Assembly (NCBI RefSeq): GCF_017874355.1
Contig: NZ_JAGGLI010000006.1
Location: forward strand, 42,850-106,849
DNA: 64,000 nt
Direction: 5' to 3'
From: Acetoanaerobium pronyense
GTDB taxonomy: Bacteria > Bacillota > Clostridia > Peptostreptococcales > Filifactoraceae
Part shown: in pieces, positions 27,705 through 35,786 of the stretch
Numbering within the stretch: position 1 is the stretch's first letter
Layout: each line of letters begins with the position of its first letter
The notes under the pieces: model-generated
Seen by the model: the letters and a program-made list of their open reading frames with translations, nothing else
Told to the model about the DNA's origin: nothing
Database searches by the model: none
Program-made: the position numbers and the translations under genes

Positions 27705-28334
27705 ATGGAGCTAAAGGAATATAGCTTATTTGATTTCATTGAAAATCTTTCTTCAAAGTCTCCAGCTCCAGGAGGGGGCGGCTCAGCCGCTCTTTCAGGA
27801 GCTCAAGGAATGGCTCTTGCTGCTATGGTATGTAATTTAACTATTGGAAAGAAAAAATATATAGAATTTGATGCTGAGCTTAAAAACATATTAGAAAAAA
27901 GCATTTTGATGCAGGGCAGATTTTTGGATTTGATTGAAGAAGATAAAAACAACTTTATTCCTCTTTCAAATGCATATGGACTTCCAAGTGAAACTGAGGA
28001 AGAAAAAAATATTAAGCTAACTTACATGGAGGAAGCTTTAAAAACAGCTTGTAAGACTCCATATGAAGTTGTAGAGCTTGCATATGAAGGGATACTTCAT
28101 CATCAAAGGCTTTTAAATATTTCTTCAAAACTAGTGATAAGCGATGTAGGTGTTGGAGTACAAAATTTAAGAACTGCTATTTTGGCTGGACAGATGAATA
28201 TATTAATTAATACTAAGCTAATGAAGGATAGAGTTCACGCTCAAGATATGGAAAATCATATATCTGAGCTTGTACAAAAAGGTATAAAAATAGCTGATGA
28301 GATTTCAATAAATGTACTGGAAAGAATGAAGTAA
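27705..28334 (+). CDS. fchA: Formimino-/methenyl-THF cyclodeaminase (cyclohydrolase)
   Basis: FTCD_C-family all-helical enzyme that makes or opens 5,10-methenyl-THF: cyclodeamination of 5-formimino-THF, or cyclohydrolase. 209 residues. The folate-loop signature SPAPGGGGSAALSGAQGMAL (about 18-37) and TIGKKKYIEFD are present. It lies nine bases after fhs and 28 before folD, as in purine- and glycine-fermenting clostridia. A paralogue (30637-31281) sits in the histidine block; this copy, being between fhs and folD, is more likely the general cyclohydrolase. The division of labour is inferred. Confidence 0.9.
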   Translation: MELKEYSLFDFIENLSSKSPAPGGGGSAALSGAQGMALAAMVCNLTIGKKKYIEFDAELKNILEKSILMQGRFLDLIEEDKNNFIPLSNAYGLPSETEEEKNIKLTYMEEALKTACKTPYEVVELAYEGILHHQRLLNISSKLVISDVGVGVQNLRTAILAGQMNILINTKLMKDRVHAQDMENHISELVQKGIKIADEISINVLERMK

Positions 28335-28362
28335 AAATTATTTTACAATAAGGAGAATATTC

Positions 28363-29220
28363 ATGGGAGAAATCATAAAAGGAAAAGATGTTTCAGAAAA
28401 AATATCTAATGATATTATTAAAGAAATTGAAATTTTAAGTGCCAAAAATATTATTCCTAAGCTTCAAATCATAAGAGTAGGAGAAAATAAAGATGATATC
28501 TCCTATGAAAAATCCATAATAAAGAAGATGCAGACTCTTAATCTTCCTGTGGATATAAAAGTATTAGAAGAATCGGTTAGTCAGGAAATATTTTTGGAAA
28601 CATTAAAAGAAGCCAATGATAGTGAATCTATCCATGGAATATTGATTTTTAGACCTCTTCCAAAGCATTTAGATGAAAATATAATTAAAAACGTAATATC
28701 GCCTGAAAAAGATATTGATTGTCTTAATCCATTAAATGTAGGAAAAACTGTAGAAGGTGATAAAACTGGGTTTGCACCTTGTACCCCTTCGGCAGTAATG
28801 GAAATCCTGAGTTACTTGGATATAGACTTAAAAGGGAAAAAATGTGCTGTTATAGGCTCATCAATGGTAGTAGGTAAGCCAGTATCTTCACTTCTTTTAA
28901 ATCAAAAGGCTACAGTAACTGTCTGCAACAGCAGCACAAAAAATATCCAGGATATAACTAGAAGCTCTGATATTATAATTGCTTGCGCTGGAGTACCTAG
29001 ACTTGTAAAAAAAGATTGGGTATTAAGAGGAGCAGTTGTTGTTGATGTTGGGATCAACTTTGATGAAAATGGAGTGATGTGCGGAGATGTTGATTTTGAA
29101 AATGTAAAAGAAATCGCATCCATGATAACTCCTGTTCCTGGGGGAGTAGGAGGAGTTACCACCTCTATATTGGCCAAACACACGGTAAGAGCATGCAAAC
29201 AGCTTACAAACAATATCTAA
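28363..29220 (+). CDS. folD: Methylenetetrahydrofolate dehydrogenase/cyclohydrolase
   Basis: Bifunctional FolD interconverts methylene-, methenyl- and 10-formyl-THF with NAD(P). 285 residues. N-terminal catalytic domain with SYEKSIIKKMQ (Tyr and Lys of the active site) and PLPKHLDENII, followed by KDIDCLNPLNVGKT and PCTPSAVMEIL; the Rossmann domain GSSMVVGKPVSSLLLNQKATVTVCNS and the C-terminal PVPGGVGGVTTSILAKHTV complete the family pattern. AAGGAG precedes the ATG. Last gene of the folate operon; a terminator follows about 70 bases after the stop. Confidence 0.96.
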   Translation: MGEIIKGKDVSEKISNDIIKEIEILSAKNIIPKLQIIRVGENKDDISYEKSIIKKMQTLNLPVDIKVLEESVSQEIFLETLKEANDSESIHGILIFRPLPKHLDENIIKNVISPEKDIDCLNPLNVGKTVEGDKTGFAPCTPSAVMEILSYLDIDLKGKKCAVIGSSMVVGKPVSSLLLNQKATVTVCNSSTKNIQDITRSSDIIIACAGVPRLVKKDWVLRGAVVVDVGINFDENGVMCGDVDFENVKEIASMITPVPGGVGGVTTSILAKHTVRACKQLTNNI

Positions 29221-29290
29221 AGACAGCCACCCTATTAAAACAATAAAATTTGCTGATTATAATATTAAGCATTGATTTGTTCAAAATAAA

Positions 29291-29336
29291 AAGATGAAAC
29301 TAGGCATATTACTTTCGCCAGGTTTCATCTTTTTTT
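29291..29336. terminator. Terminator between folD and hutI
   Basis: AAGATGAAAC (29291-29300) pairs with GTTTCATCTT (29322-29331), with an inner GGC/GCC pair and T6-7 after. Probably serves both converging operons. Confidence 0.8.
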
Positions 29337-29354
29337 ATAGAATTATATTTAAAT

Positions 29355-30623
29355 CTATAATAATATATTTCTATCTTTTACAACCAGTTTTCCAAGTTTA
29401 TAAACCTCTTTTACGTGATTTACTCCAAAATGATAAAGGATATAATCAAGATTAGGAGCATTAAAAACTACTAAGTCTGCATTTTTTCCTTCTTTTAGAC
29501 TTCCTCTATCAGTTGCTTTATCAAGAGCATAAGCACCGTTTATTGTAACAGCATTAAAAACCTCTATAGGAGTCATTTTCATAGCTAGTGAGCCCAGCTG
29601 CATTATAAGCTGCAAGTTTTCAGTAGGACAGCTTCCTGGATTATAGTCGGTAGATAGAGCCAATGCAAGATTTTTTTCAAGCATTTTTCTAGCATCCGCA
29701 TAAGTGTTTTTCATAAGACTAAATGTTGTACCTGGAAGAAGATTAGCAATTATATTGTTTTCTGCCATAAGCTCCATTCCTTTTTCAGAGGCTGCCATTA
29801 AATGATCTGCTGTATGAGTACCCATCTCCGCAGCAAGTTCAGCTCCACCTAAGGATACTATTTCATCTGCATGAATCTTTAGCTTTAAGCCACTGTCTTT
29901 TGCAGACTGAAGAATCCTTCTTGTTTGATCTACACTAAAAACTCCTTCTTCACAGAAGACATCGCAGAAATGAGCTAAATCCATTTGCGCAACTTTAGGA
30001 ATCATATCTTCAATTAATTGCTTTACAAACACTTCTGGCTCTGTCTTGTACTCAGTAGGGATAGCATGAGCACCCATAAAAGTAGAAATTATATCGGCAG
30101 GGTGATTTTCGTTTAATTTTTTAGCAACTTTTAGTTGTTTTTCCTCTGTTTCCCAGTTGAGCCCATATCCACTTTTACCTTCTACAGTTGTAGTTCCATG
30201 TATAAGCATGGTATTTAAGCTAGCTTCTGCCTTGTCATAAAGCTCATCAAATGTGGCATTTTGAGTAGCTTTAACAGTACTTAGAATCCCGCCACCAGCT
30301 TTCAAAATATCCAAATAGCTGACGCCGCTTAGTTTTAGATTGAATTCATTTTCTCTGCTGCCTCCATGAACTAGGTGAGTATGGGAATCTATAAGTCCAG
30401 GAGTTACAGTATAGCCTTTAAGATCTTTCAACTCAGTATCAGAGCCTAATATATCCTTTGGGACATTACCACTTCCTATTTTTAATATTTTACCGTCTTT
30501 TACAGCTATATATCCATTTTGAATGATATCAGCCTGAGCCATCTCGGTACCTTTTAAAGGTCTTCCAAAATCATTTGGAGAAAATATTTGATTTATATTA
30601 TATAAAACTAAATCTGCATACAT
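29355..30623 (-). CDS. hutI: Imidazolonepropionase
   Basis: Third step of histidine degradation: imidazolone-5-propionate to N-formimino-L-glutamate. 422 residues, amidohydrolase superfamily. Metal ligands are seen in DSHTHLVHGG (about 80-89), KIHADEIVSLGGAELA and ADHLMAASEKG, with the Asp of STDYNPGSCPTENL; GKSGYGLNWETE is the substrate-loop region. GGAG is eight bases from the ATG. Last gene of the minus-strand ftcD-fchA2-hutI operon, 13 bases after the cyclodeaminase gene. Confidence 0.96.
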   Translation of the reverse strand: MYADLVLYNINQIFSPNDFGRPLKGTEMAQADIIQNGYIAVKDGKILKIGSGNVPKDILGSDTELKDLKGYTVTPGLIDSHTHLVHGGSRENEFNLKLSGVSYLDILKAGGGILSTVKATQNATFDELYDKAEASLNTMLIHGTTTVEGKSGYGLNWETEEKQLKVAKKLNENHPADIISTFMGAHAIPTEYKTEPEVFVKQLIEDMIPKVAQMDLAHFCDVFCEEGVFSVDQTRRILQSAKDSGLKLKIHADEIVSLGGAELAAEMGTHTADHLMAASEKGMELMAENNIIANLLPGTTFSLMKNTYADARKMLEKNLALALSTDYNPGSCPTENLQLIMQLGSLAMKMTPIEVFNAVTINGAYALDKATDRGSLKEGKNADLVVFNAPNLDYILYHFGVNHVKEVYKLGKLVVKDRNILL

Positions 30624-30636
30624 GAAATCACTCCAA

Positions 30637-31281
30637 TTACATTTTTAAATTATCGTGGATTCTATCAAGTACGGTATCTCTTTTAGCTCTAACGTGTTCA
30701 AGGATTTTATTACACTGTGATTCTAAGTTTTTCCCTCTCTCTATATCAGCTACTGATCCAAGATTGATTTTTACATTTAGTATTGCCCCTTCAGCTCCTG
30801 AAGCGCACATCAAGTATGCAACTCCTATATCTGTTAAAGCGTTTTCATTTCCATAATTTAATATAATTTCCATCTTTTCCATTGCCTCTTGTGATAATTT
30901 AGCAATCTGGTATGGAACTTCAATGGAGCCCCAAGTTGCAAATTCAAGGGCATCCTTTCGCAGAAGTTTTTCTTCTTCTGTATCTTTAGGCATTTTTATT
31001 GCCTTCATTACTTCATTGAAGGACTCAGTATCTTTATCAACAAGATTAAAAAGCTCTTCTTTTATAACATTTAACTCTTCATATGCAATTTCAAAATCCT
31101 TTTTTATACTTTCATCATGAATTTCAAATTTCTTTTTTCCAAAACTTAGTTTCGCCATCATTCTAGAAAGTGAAACTCCTACTGCAGAGCTATATGCTGA
31201 GCATGAACCTCCTCCTGGAGCTGGAGACAAGGAATCTACTTCATTGGCAAAATTCATTAGTGACATTTCTATTAATTTCAT
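30637..31281 (-). CDS. Formimidoyltetrahydrofolate cyclodeaminase
   Basis: FTCD_C-family enzyme that converts 5-formimino-THF to methenyl-THF and ammonia. About 214 residues; the folate-loop signature SLSPAPGGGSCSAYSSAVGV is present, as is LSFGKKKFEIHDES. The start is ATG 31281 (AGGTG five bases upstream) rather than the TTG at 31299 inside ftcD. Directly after ftcD (eight-base gap) and before hutI, so in this operon it should act as the cyclodeaminase of histidine breakdown. In animals the two activities are one fused protein; here they are separate. Distinct in sequence from the copy in fhs-fchA-folD. Confidence 0.9.
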   Translation of the reverse strand: MKLIEMSLMNFANEVDSLSPAPGGGSCSAYSSAVGVSLSRMMAKLSFGKKKFEIHDESIKKDFEIAYEELNVIKEELFNLVDKDTESFNEVMKAIKMPKDTEEEKLLRKDALEFATWGSIEVPYQIAKLSQEAMEKMEIILNYGNENALTDIGVAYLMCASGAEGAILNVKINLGSVADIERGKNLESQCNKILEHVRAKRDTVLDRIHDNLKM

Positions 31282-31289
31282 TTTTTCAC

Positions 31290-32186
31290 CTACTCCCAAA
31301 TTCTTGTTTCAAGTACTTGATCCATTGAAAAATTGTCTAGCTTTAAATGATAAATTGCAGTATCTATTAGAGTCTTCATTGGTACAAGTCCAACGATTTC
31401 TGAATCAGTTACGGCAACTCCATATCTAGCTGCTTCTCTTTCAACTGTATCAAAGACTCTAAAAATAGTAGTGAAATCAGGGTTTACAAGGTTCATTGAT
31501 ACCTGAGCTTTTCCAGTTTCTTCAATTAAAAGGCCCATTGCTTTACAATAAACAAAGCCACCTTTAGCCGCACGAATAACATTTGCAATATTTTTTGCTA
31601 TCTTTACATCAGAAGTAGCAAGATTTATATTATAAGCCACAAGAGGAGGTCTAGCTCCTACTGCAACAATACCAGCATTAACATTGAACTGCTGTGGACC
31701 GTAATCTGGTATCCATTTTTCTTCTTTTATTTTTTCTTCCATACCCTCATACTGTCCTCTTCTTACATCTGCAAGGTTAGTTCTATGTGGAGCAGAAGCA
31801 GAGCTCTCATATAAAGTTACATGCATATTGCACTCGCTTCCGATTTTTTCTCCAAGTTTTTTTGAAAGTTCTACAGCTTCTTCTATAGTTATATCTTTGA
31901 TTGGAATCAGAGGTATTACATCTACTGCACCCATTCTAGGATGTCCACCTGTATGAGTAGTCATATCTATTAATTCTGTGGCTTTTTTTGTAAGCTTATA
32001 TGCTGCTTCAATTACTGCTTCTGGCTCTCCTAAAAATGTTATAACAGATCTATTGTGATCCTTGTCAGATGAATAGTCTAAAAGCTTTACACCTTTTGTG
32101 TTTCTTACTTCATCTAAAATCTTTTCAACTTTTTCTAAATCTCTTCCTTCACTAATATTTGGTACACATTCTAGTATTGCTGCCAT
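31290..32186 (-). CDS. ftcD: Glutamate formimidoyltransferase
   Basis: Transfers the formimino group from N-formimino-L-glutamate to THF, releasing glutamate. 298 residues, matching the formiminotransferase domain of FTCD. Family features: ILECVPNISEGRD at the start, LLDYSSDKDHNRSVITFLG, and HTGGHPRMGAVDVIP with the catalytic His (about residue 82 in known enzymes); GPQQFNVNAGIVAVGARPPLVAYN follows. First gene of the minus-strand operon, divergent from hutU across 191 bases that hold an inverted repeat. GAGGTGATT is the ribosome binding site. Confidence 0.95.
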   Translation of the reverse strand: MAAILECVPNISEGRDLEKVEKILDEVRNTKGVKLLDYSSDKDHNRSVITFLGEPEAVIEAAYKLTKKATELIDMTTHTGGHPRMGAVDVIPLIPIKDITIEEAVELSKKLGEKIGSECNMHVTLYESSASAPHRTNLADVRRGQYEGMEEKIKEEKWIPDYGPQQFNVNAGIVAVGARPPLVAYNINLATSDVKIAKNIANVIRAAKGGFVYCKAMGLLIEETGKAQVSMNLVNPDFTTIFRVFDTVEREAARYGVAVTDSEIVGLVPMKTLIDTAIYHLKLDNFSMDQVLETRIWE

Positions 32187-32268
32187 TTAATCACCTCATA
32201 ATTGATTTGTATTTAATATTAGAATTACATCTTTAAATTATCATAAATATTAGTTTTTTTAAAGAGAA

Positions 32269-32343
32269 ATTAATATTTATCAGGTAATCGTTTTCTGATA
32301 TATTAATGAGTGGGTAATAATTTTTTTAAAATCATGATATAAT
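32269..32343 (+). promoter_or_regulatory. hutU promoter and nearby inverted repeat
   Basis: An extended -10, TGATATAAT (32335-32343), lacks a good -35. Upstream, TATCAG (32278-32283) and CTGATA (32295-32300) form an inverted repeat, extended on both sides by ATTAATA-type bases. It lies between divergent ftcD and hutU and is a candidate operator controlling both. Confidence 0.5.
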
Positions 32344-32377
32344 TACTTAAAAAGATGAAAATTTCAGGAGGTATAAA

Positions 32378-34396
32378 ATGAATTTTGATATTGAAAAAGC
32401 AATGACTATAAAATTGGATTTAGAATTGCCTGAATATCCTGAATTTGAAAAAGGGATAAGAAGAGCTCCAAAGAGAGAAGCGAATCTTTCTCAAAATGAT
32501 ATAGAACTTGCAATAAAAAATGCTTTACGTTACATACCAAAGGCACATCATGAACAAATGGCAAAAGAGTTTTTAGAAGAGCTTTTAACAACTGGACGTA
32601 TCTACGGATATAGATATAGACCGCAAGGAAGGCTAGTTGGAAAATCAATTGATGAATATAAAGGAAATTGTATAGAAGCGAAAGCATTTCAGGTTATGAT
32701 TGACAATAACTTGGATTTTGACATAGCTCTTTATCCTTATGAGCTTGTGACTTATGGGGAAACTGGACAGGTATGCCAAAACTGGATGCAATATCAGCTT
32801 ATAAAAAAATATCTTGAAGTTATGACAAATGATCAAACTCTAGTTATCGAATCAGGTCACCCATGCGGATTGTTTAAATCCCATCCACTAGCGCCAAGGG
32901 CAATTATAACAAATGGTCTTATGATAGGCATGTTTGATAATCAAGATGATTTTAATAGAGCAGCCGCAATTGGTGTGGCAAATTACGGTCAAATGACGGC
33001 TGGGGGCTGGATGTATATAGGACCTCAAGGTATCGTTCATGGAACCTTTAATACATTACTTAACGCTGGAAGAATAAAACTAGGACTTGAAAAAGATCAA
33101 GATCTTAAAGGCAAGATATTTATTTCTTCTGGACTTGGTGGAATGAGTGGAGCTCAAGGTAAGGCTGCTGAAATTGCAGGTGCGGTTTCTATTATAGCTG
33201 AAGTGGATTATTCTAGAGTAAAAACTAGATTTGACCAAGGATGGGTTTCGGAAATATCTTCGGATTTAGATGAGGTATTTAAAATAGTAAAAGAGAAAAA
33301 AGAAAATGGATCTCCTTGCGCTATAGCTTATCATGGAAATGTTGTAGACTTATTAGAATATGTAATTAAGCACAATATACATGTGGATTTATTATCAGAT
33401 CAAACATCATGTCATGTTCCATATGATGGAGGATACTGTCCTCAAGGAATGACTTTTGAGGAAAGAACTGATATGCTTGCTGAGAATCCAAAGAAATTTA
33501 AAGAGAAGGTAAATGAAACATTAAGACACCACTATGAGTTAATTAAAGAGCTTGATCAAAGAGGAACATATTTCTTTGATTATGGAAATAGCTTTATGAA
33601 AGCTATATACGATGCTGGTGTAAAAGAAATATGTAAAAATGGAAATAATGAAATAGATGGATTTATATTCCCATCTTATGTTGAGGACATACTAGGGCCT
33701 AAGCTTTTTGATTATGGATATGGACCATTTAGGTGGGTATGCCTTAGCGGAAAACAAGATGACCTAGATGCTACAGATAAGGCAGCTATGGAGTGTATAG
33801 ATCCTGATAGAAGATATCAAGATAGAGATAATTATGTATGGGTTAGAGATGCTAAAAAGAACAAGCTTGTTGTAGGAACTAAAGCAAGAATACTATATCA
33901 AGATGCTCTTGGAAGAACAAAAATTGCCCTCAAATTTAATGAAATGGTAAGAAATGGTGAAATAGGACCTGTAATGCTTGGTAGAGATCATCACGATACA
34001 GGAGGAACTGATTCTCCATTTAGAGAAACTTCAAATATCAAAGATGGTTCAAATATTATGGCTGAAATGGCAACTCAGTGCTTTGCTGGAAATGCAGCTA
34101 GAGGAATGAGCCTTATTGCACTTCATAATGGTGGTGGAGTAGGAATAGGAAAATCAATCAATGGTGGATTTGGGATGGTTCTTGATGGAAGTGAAAGAGT
34201 AGATACTATACTAAATATGGCTATGCCTTGGGATACCATGGTAGGAGTATCAAGAAGAGCATGGGCTACAAATGAAAACTCCATATCTACTTGTATAGAA
34301 TACAATGAACTAATGAAGGAAACAGACCATATCACTCTTCCTTACGTAGCTGATGAAAAAATGGTTAAAGAATTAGTAGAAAATAAGATAAAGTAA
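32378..34396 (+). CDS. hutU: Urocanate hydratase
   Basis: Converts urocanate to imidazolone-5-propionate using tightly bound NAD+. 672 residues, the longer form seen in clostridia and fusobacteria (the E. coli/Bacillus type is about 555). Family regions: ESGHPCGLFKSHPLAPRAIITNG, MTAGGWMYIGPQGIVHGT, ISSGLGGMSGAQGKAAEIAG (NAD-binding), DQTSCHVPYDGGYCP with the active-site Cys neighbourhood, and GPVMLGRDHHDTGGTDSPFRET. AGGAGG precedes the ATG. Divergent from ftcD-fchA2-hutI; hutH, which makes urocanate, is not in the window. Confidence 0.96.
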   Translation: MNFDIEKAMTIKLDLELPEYPEFEKGIRRAPKREANLSQNDIELAIKNALRYIPKAHHEQMAKEFLEELLTTGRIYGYRYRPQGRLVGKSIDEYKGNCIEAKAFQVMIDNNLDFDIALYPYELVTYGETGQVCQNWMQYQLIKKYLEVMTNDQTLVIESGHPCGLFKSHPLAPRAIITNGLMIGMFDNQDDFNRAAAIGVANYGQMTAGGWMYIGPQGIVHGTFNTLLNAGRIKLGLEKDQDLKGKIFISSGLGGMSGAQGKAAEIAGAVSIIAEVDYSRVKTRFDQGWVSEISSDLDEVFKIVKEKKENGSPCAIAYHGNVVDLLEYVIKHNIHVDLLSDQTSCHVPYDGGYCPQGMTFEERTDMLAENPKKFKEKVNETLRHHYELIKELDQRGTYFFDYGNSFMKAIYDAGVKEICKNGNNEIDGFIFPSYVEDILGPKLFDYGYGPFRWVCLSGKQDDLDATDKAAMECIDPDRRYQDRDNYVWVRDAKKNKLVVGTKARILYQDALGRTKIALKFNEMVRNGEIGPVMLGRDHHDTGGTDSPFRETSNIKDGSNIMAEMATQCFAGNAARGMSLIALHNGGGVGIGKSINGGFGMVLDGSERVDTILNMAMPWDTMVGVSRRAWATNENSISTCIEYNELMKETDHITLPYVADEKMVKELVENKIK

Positions 34397-34480
34397 TTAT
34401 AAACTTTCGCTATAGCATATATTCAATAAATTAATAAAGGTTTTATAATAGCACTAATGTAATATTTATAAAATCTGTGG

Positions 34481-34486
34481 TATAAT
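34481..34486 (+). promoter_or_regulatory. -10 element of the RNase P RNA gene
   Basis: TATAAT eight bases before the predicted 5-prime end of rnpB; no convincing -35 at 17 bases. Confidence 0.55.
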
Positions 34487-34493
34487 TATAAAC

Positions 34494-34833
34494 GAGTAGG
34501 CTGAGTAGTCGCGTGATTAATAATCACGAGGAAAGTCCGAGCTCCACAGGGCGAGGGTGCCAGGTAACTCCTGGTGGAGGTGACTCTAAGGACAGTGCAA
34601 CAGAGATATACCGCCTGCATATGCAGGTAAGGGTGGAAAGGTGGGGTAAGAGCCCACCAGCAGCTAGGCGACTAGTTGGCTATGTAAACCCCATCCGGAG
34701 CAAGACCAAGTAGGGGCTGATGTGGAGGCTGCCCGTCTCCGTCCCGTAGGTAGGTCGCTAGAGGTAATTGGCGACAATTATCGTAGATAGATGACTGCTT
34801 TCGACAGAACTCGGCTTATAGGCCTGCTCATTT
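34494..34833 (+). ncRNA. rnpB: RNase P RNA
   Basis: Catalytic RNA that matures the 5-prime end of tRNAs. Conserved blocks are present in order: GAGGAAAGTCCGAGCTCC (34528-34545), GGACAGTGCAACAGA (34591 on), TACCGCC, GGTAAGGGTGGAAAGGTG, and the 3-prime block ACAGAACTCGGCTTATAGGCC (starts 34805). The 5-prime GAGTAGGCT can pair with AGGCCTGCTC at the 3-prime end (helix P1). The length of about 340 nt is normal. Subtype was not determined. An open frame inside it is chance. Confidence 0.96.
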
Positions 34834-34843
34834 CAACATGAAA

Positions 34844-34889
34844 AAAACCTCGAACTGATATTAATATAATGTCTTCGAGGTTTTATTTT
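34844..34889 (+). terminator. Terminator after rnpB
   Basis: AAAACCTCGAA (34844-34854) pairs with TTCGAGGTTTT (34874-34884), followed by ATTTTA; 11-bp stem. Confidence 0.8.
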
Positions 34890-34923
34890 AGGCGAATTTA
34901 TAATTATCGAAGGAGGACAATAT

Positions 34924-35730
34924 ATGAATATTAAGCATAGTGTAGATTTGATAGAATCATATTTAGATTTAGATAGAAAGCCAGTAGGTGTTAAATTTCT
35001 GTTTAGCCAAGAAGAATTTAACAATTATGAAGTTCCTCAACGAGATAGAAAAGTAACTTATTGTAATTCTGTACAACTTGCAAGCAAGGGTCAATCAATG
35101 AAACTGACTAAAGAAAATCAAGGATGTCCTAATGGTGCGATGGCTCTAAAAATGAAAGAAGTACCTGAACCAATGGCAAATGGAAAAGGAAGATTTAGCA
35201 AAAATATATACAATGATGTACAGACGTCAAAGAGCATTAGTGATGAAATGCTATTTTTAAAAGAAGAGCCTGCAGGTATCGTAGTTATGCCTCTTGAAAA
35301 TTACATAGATGCTCCAGATGTGGTGATTGTAATTGGTAACTCCTATAATGTTATGAGAATGATACAGGGCCATGGTTATTTTAATGGATATACAGCAAAT
35401 TTAAGGACAGTTGGCCTTCAGGCGGTCTGTCAAGATTTAACTACTTACCCTTTTAATACAGAAGATATTAATATTTCTTTATTATGCCCAGGAACTCGCT
35501 TAGTTGCAAACTGGGAAGCTGATGAAATGGGAATCGGTATTCCTTTTGAAAAATGGTATGAAGTTGTTGAAGGAGTAAAAGAGACTACAAACCCGTTTGA
35601 AAGAAATAAGAATAAAAAATCTATTTTAAAAAGATTAGAAGAGCGTGGATTAGACACTAGCGAGATTATACTTAATCAAAATTATGATGATGGATCGTAT
35701 AGTGGCGGGAAAATAGAAATTGAGAAATAA
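34924..35730 (+). CDS. DUF169-family protein
   Basis: 268 residues, DUF169 (ArCR-like) family of unknown function. Recognisable family features: LDLDRKPVGVKFLFS at the N-terminus, TYCNSVQLASKGQSMKLTKENQGCPNGAMALKM with two conserved Cys, EPAGIVVMPLENYIDAPDVVIVIGN, and LLCPGTRLVANWEADEMGIGIPFEKW near the end. Conserved Cys residues (about 47, 68, 169 and 188) might bind metal. Cytosolic, no signal. AAGGAGG precedes the ATG. Flanked by terminators, so monocistronic. No role can be assigned. Confidence 0.82.
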   Translation: MNIKHSVDLIESYLDLDRKPVGVKFLFSQEEFNNYEVPQRDRKVTYCNSVQLASKGQSMKLTKENQGCPNGAMALKMKEVPEPMANGKGRFSKNIYNDVQTSKSISDEMLFLKEEPAGIVVMPLENYIDAPDVVIVIGNSYNVMRMIQGHGYFNGYTANLRTVGLQAVCQDLTTYPFNTEDINISLLCPGTRLVANWEADEMGIGIPFEKWYEVVEGVKETTNPFERNKNKKSILKRLEERGLDTSEIILNQNYDDGSYSGGKIEIEK

Positions 35731-35737
35731 ATTTATT

Positions 35738-35764
35738 TGCCTCCATACTATGGAGGCATTTTTA
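35738..35764 (+). terminator. Terminator after the DUF169 gene
   Basis: TGCCTCCATA (35738-35747), one base, TATGGAGGCA (35749-35758), then TTTTTA. Confidence 0.85.
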
Positions 35765-35786
35765 TAGAGCTTTTTTCCTTGAAAGG

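Noticed and set aside
34513..34713. 66-codon open frame on the plus strand
   Set aside because: It lies wholly inside the RNase P RNA gene, whose conserved blocks explain the sequence.
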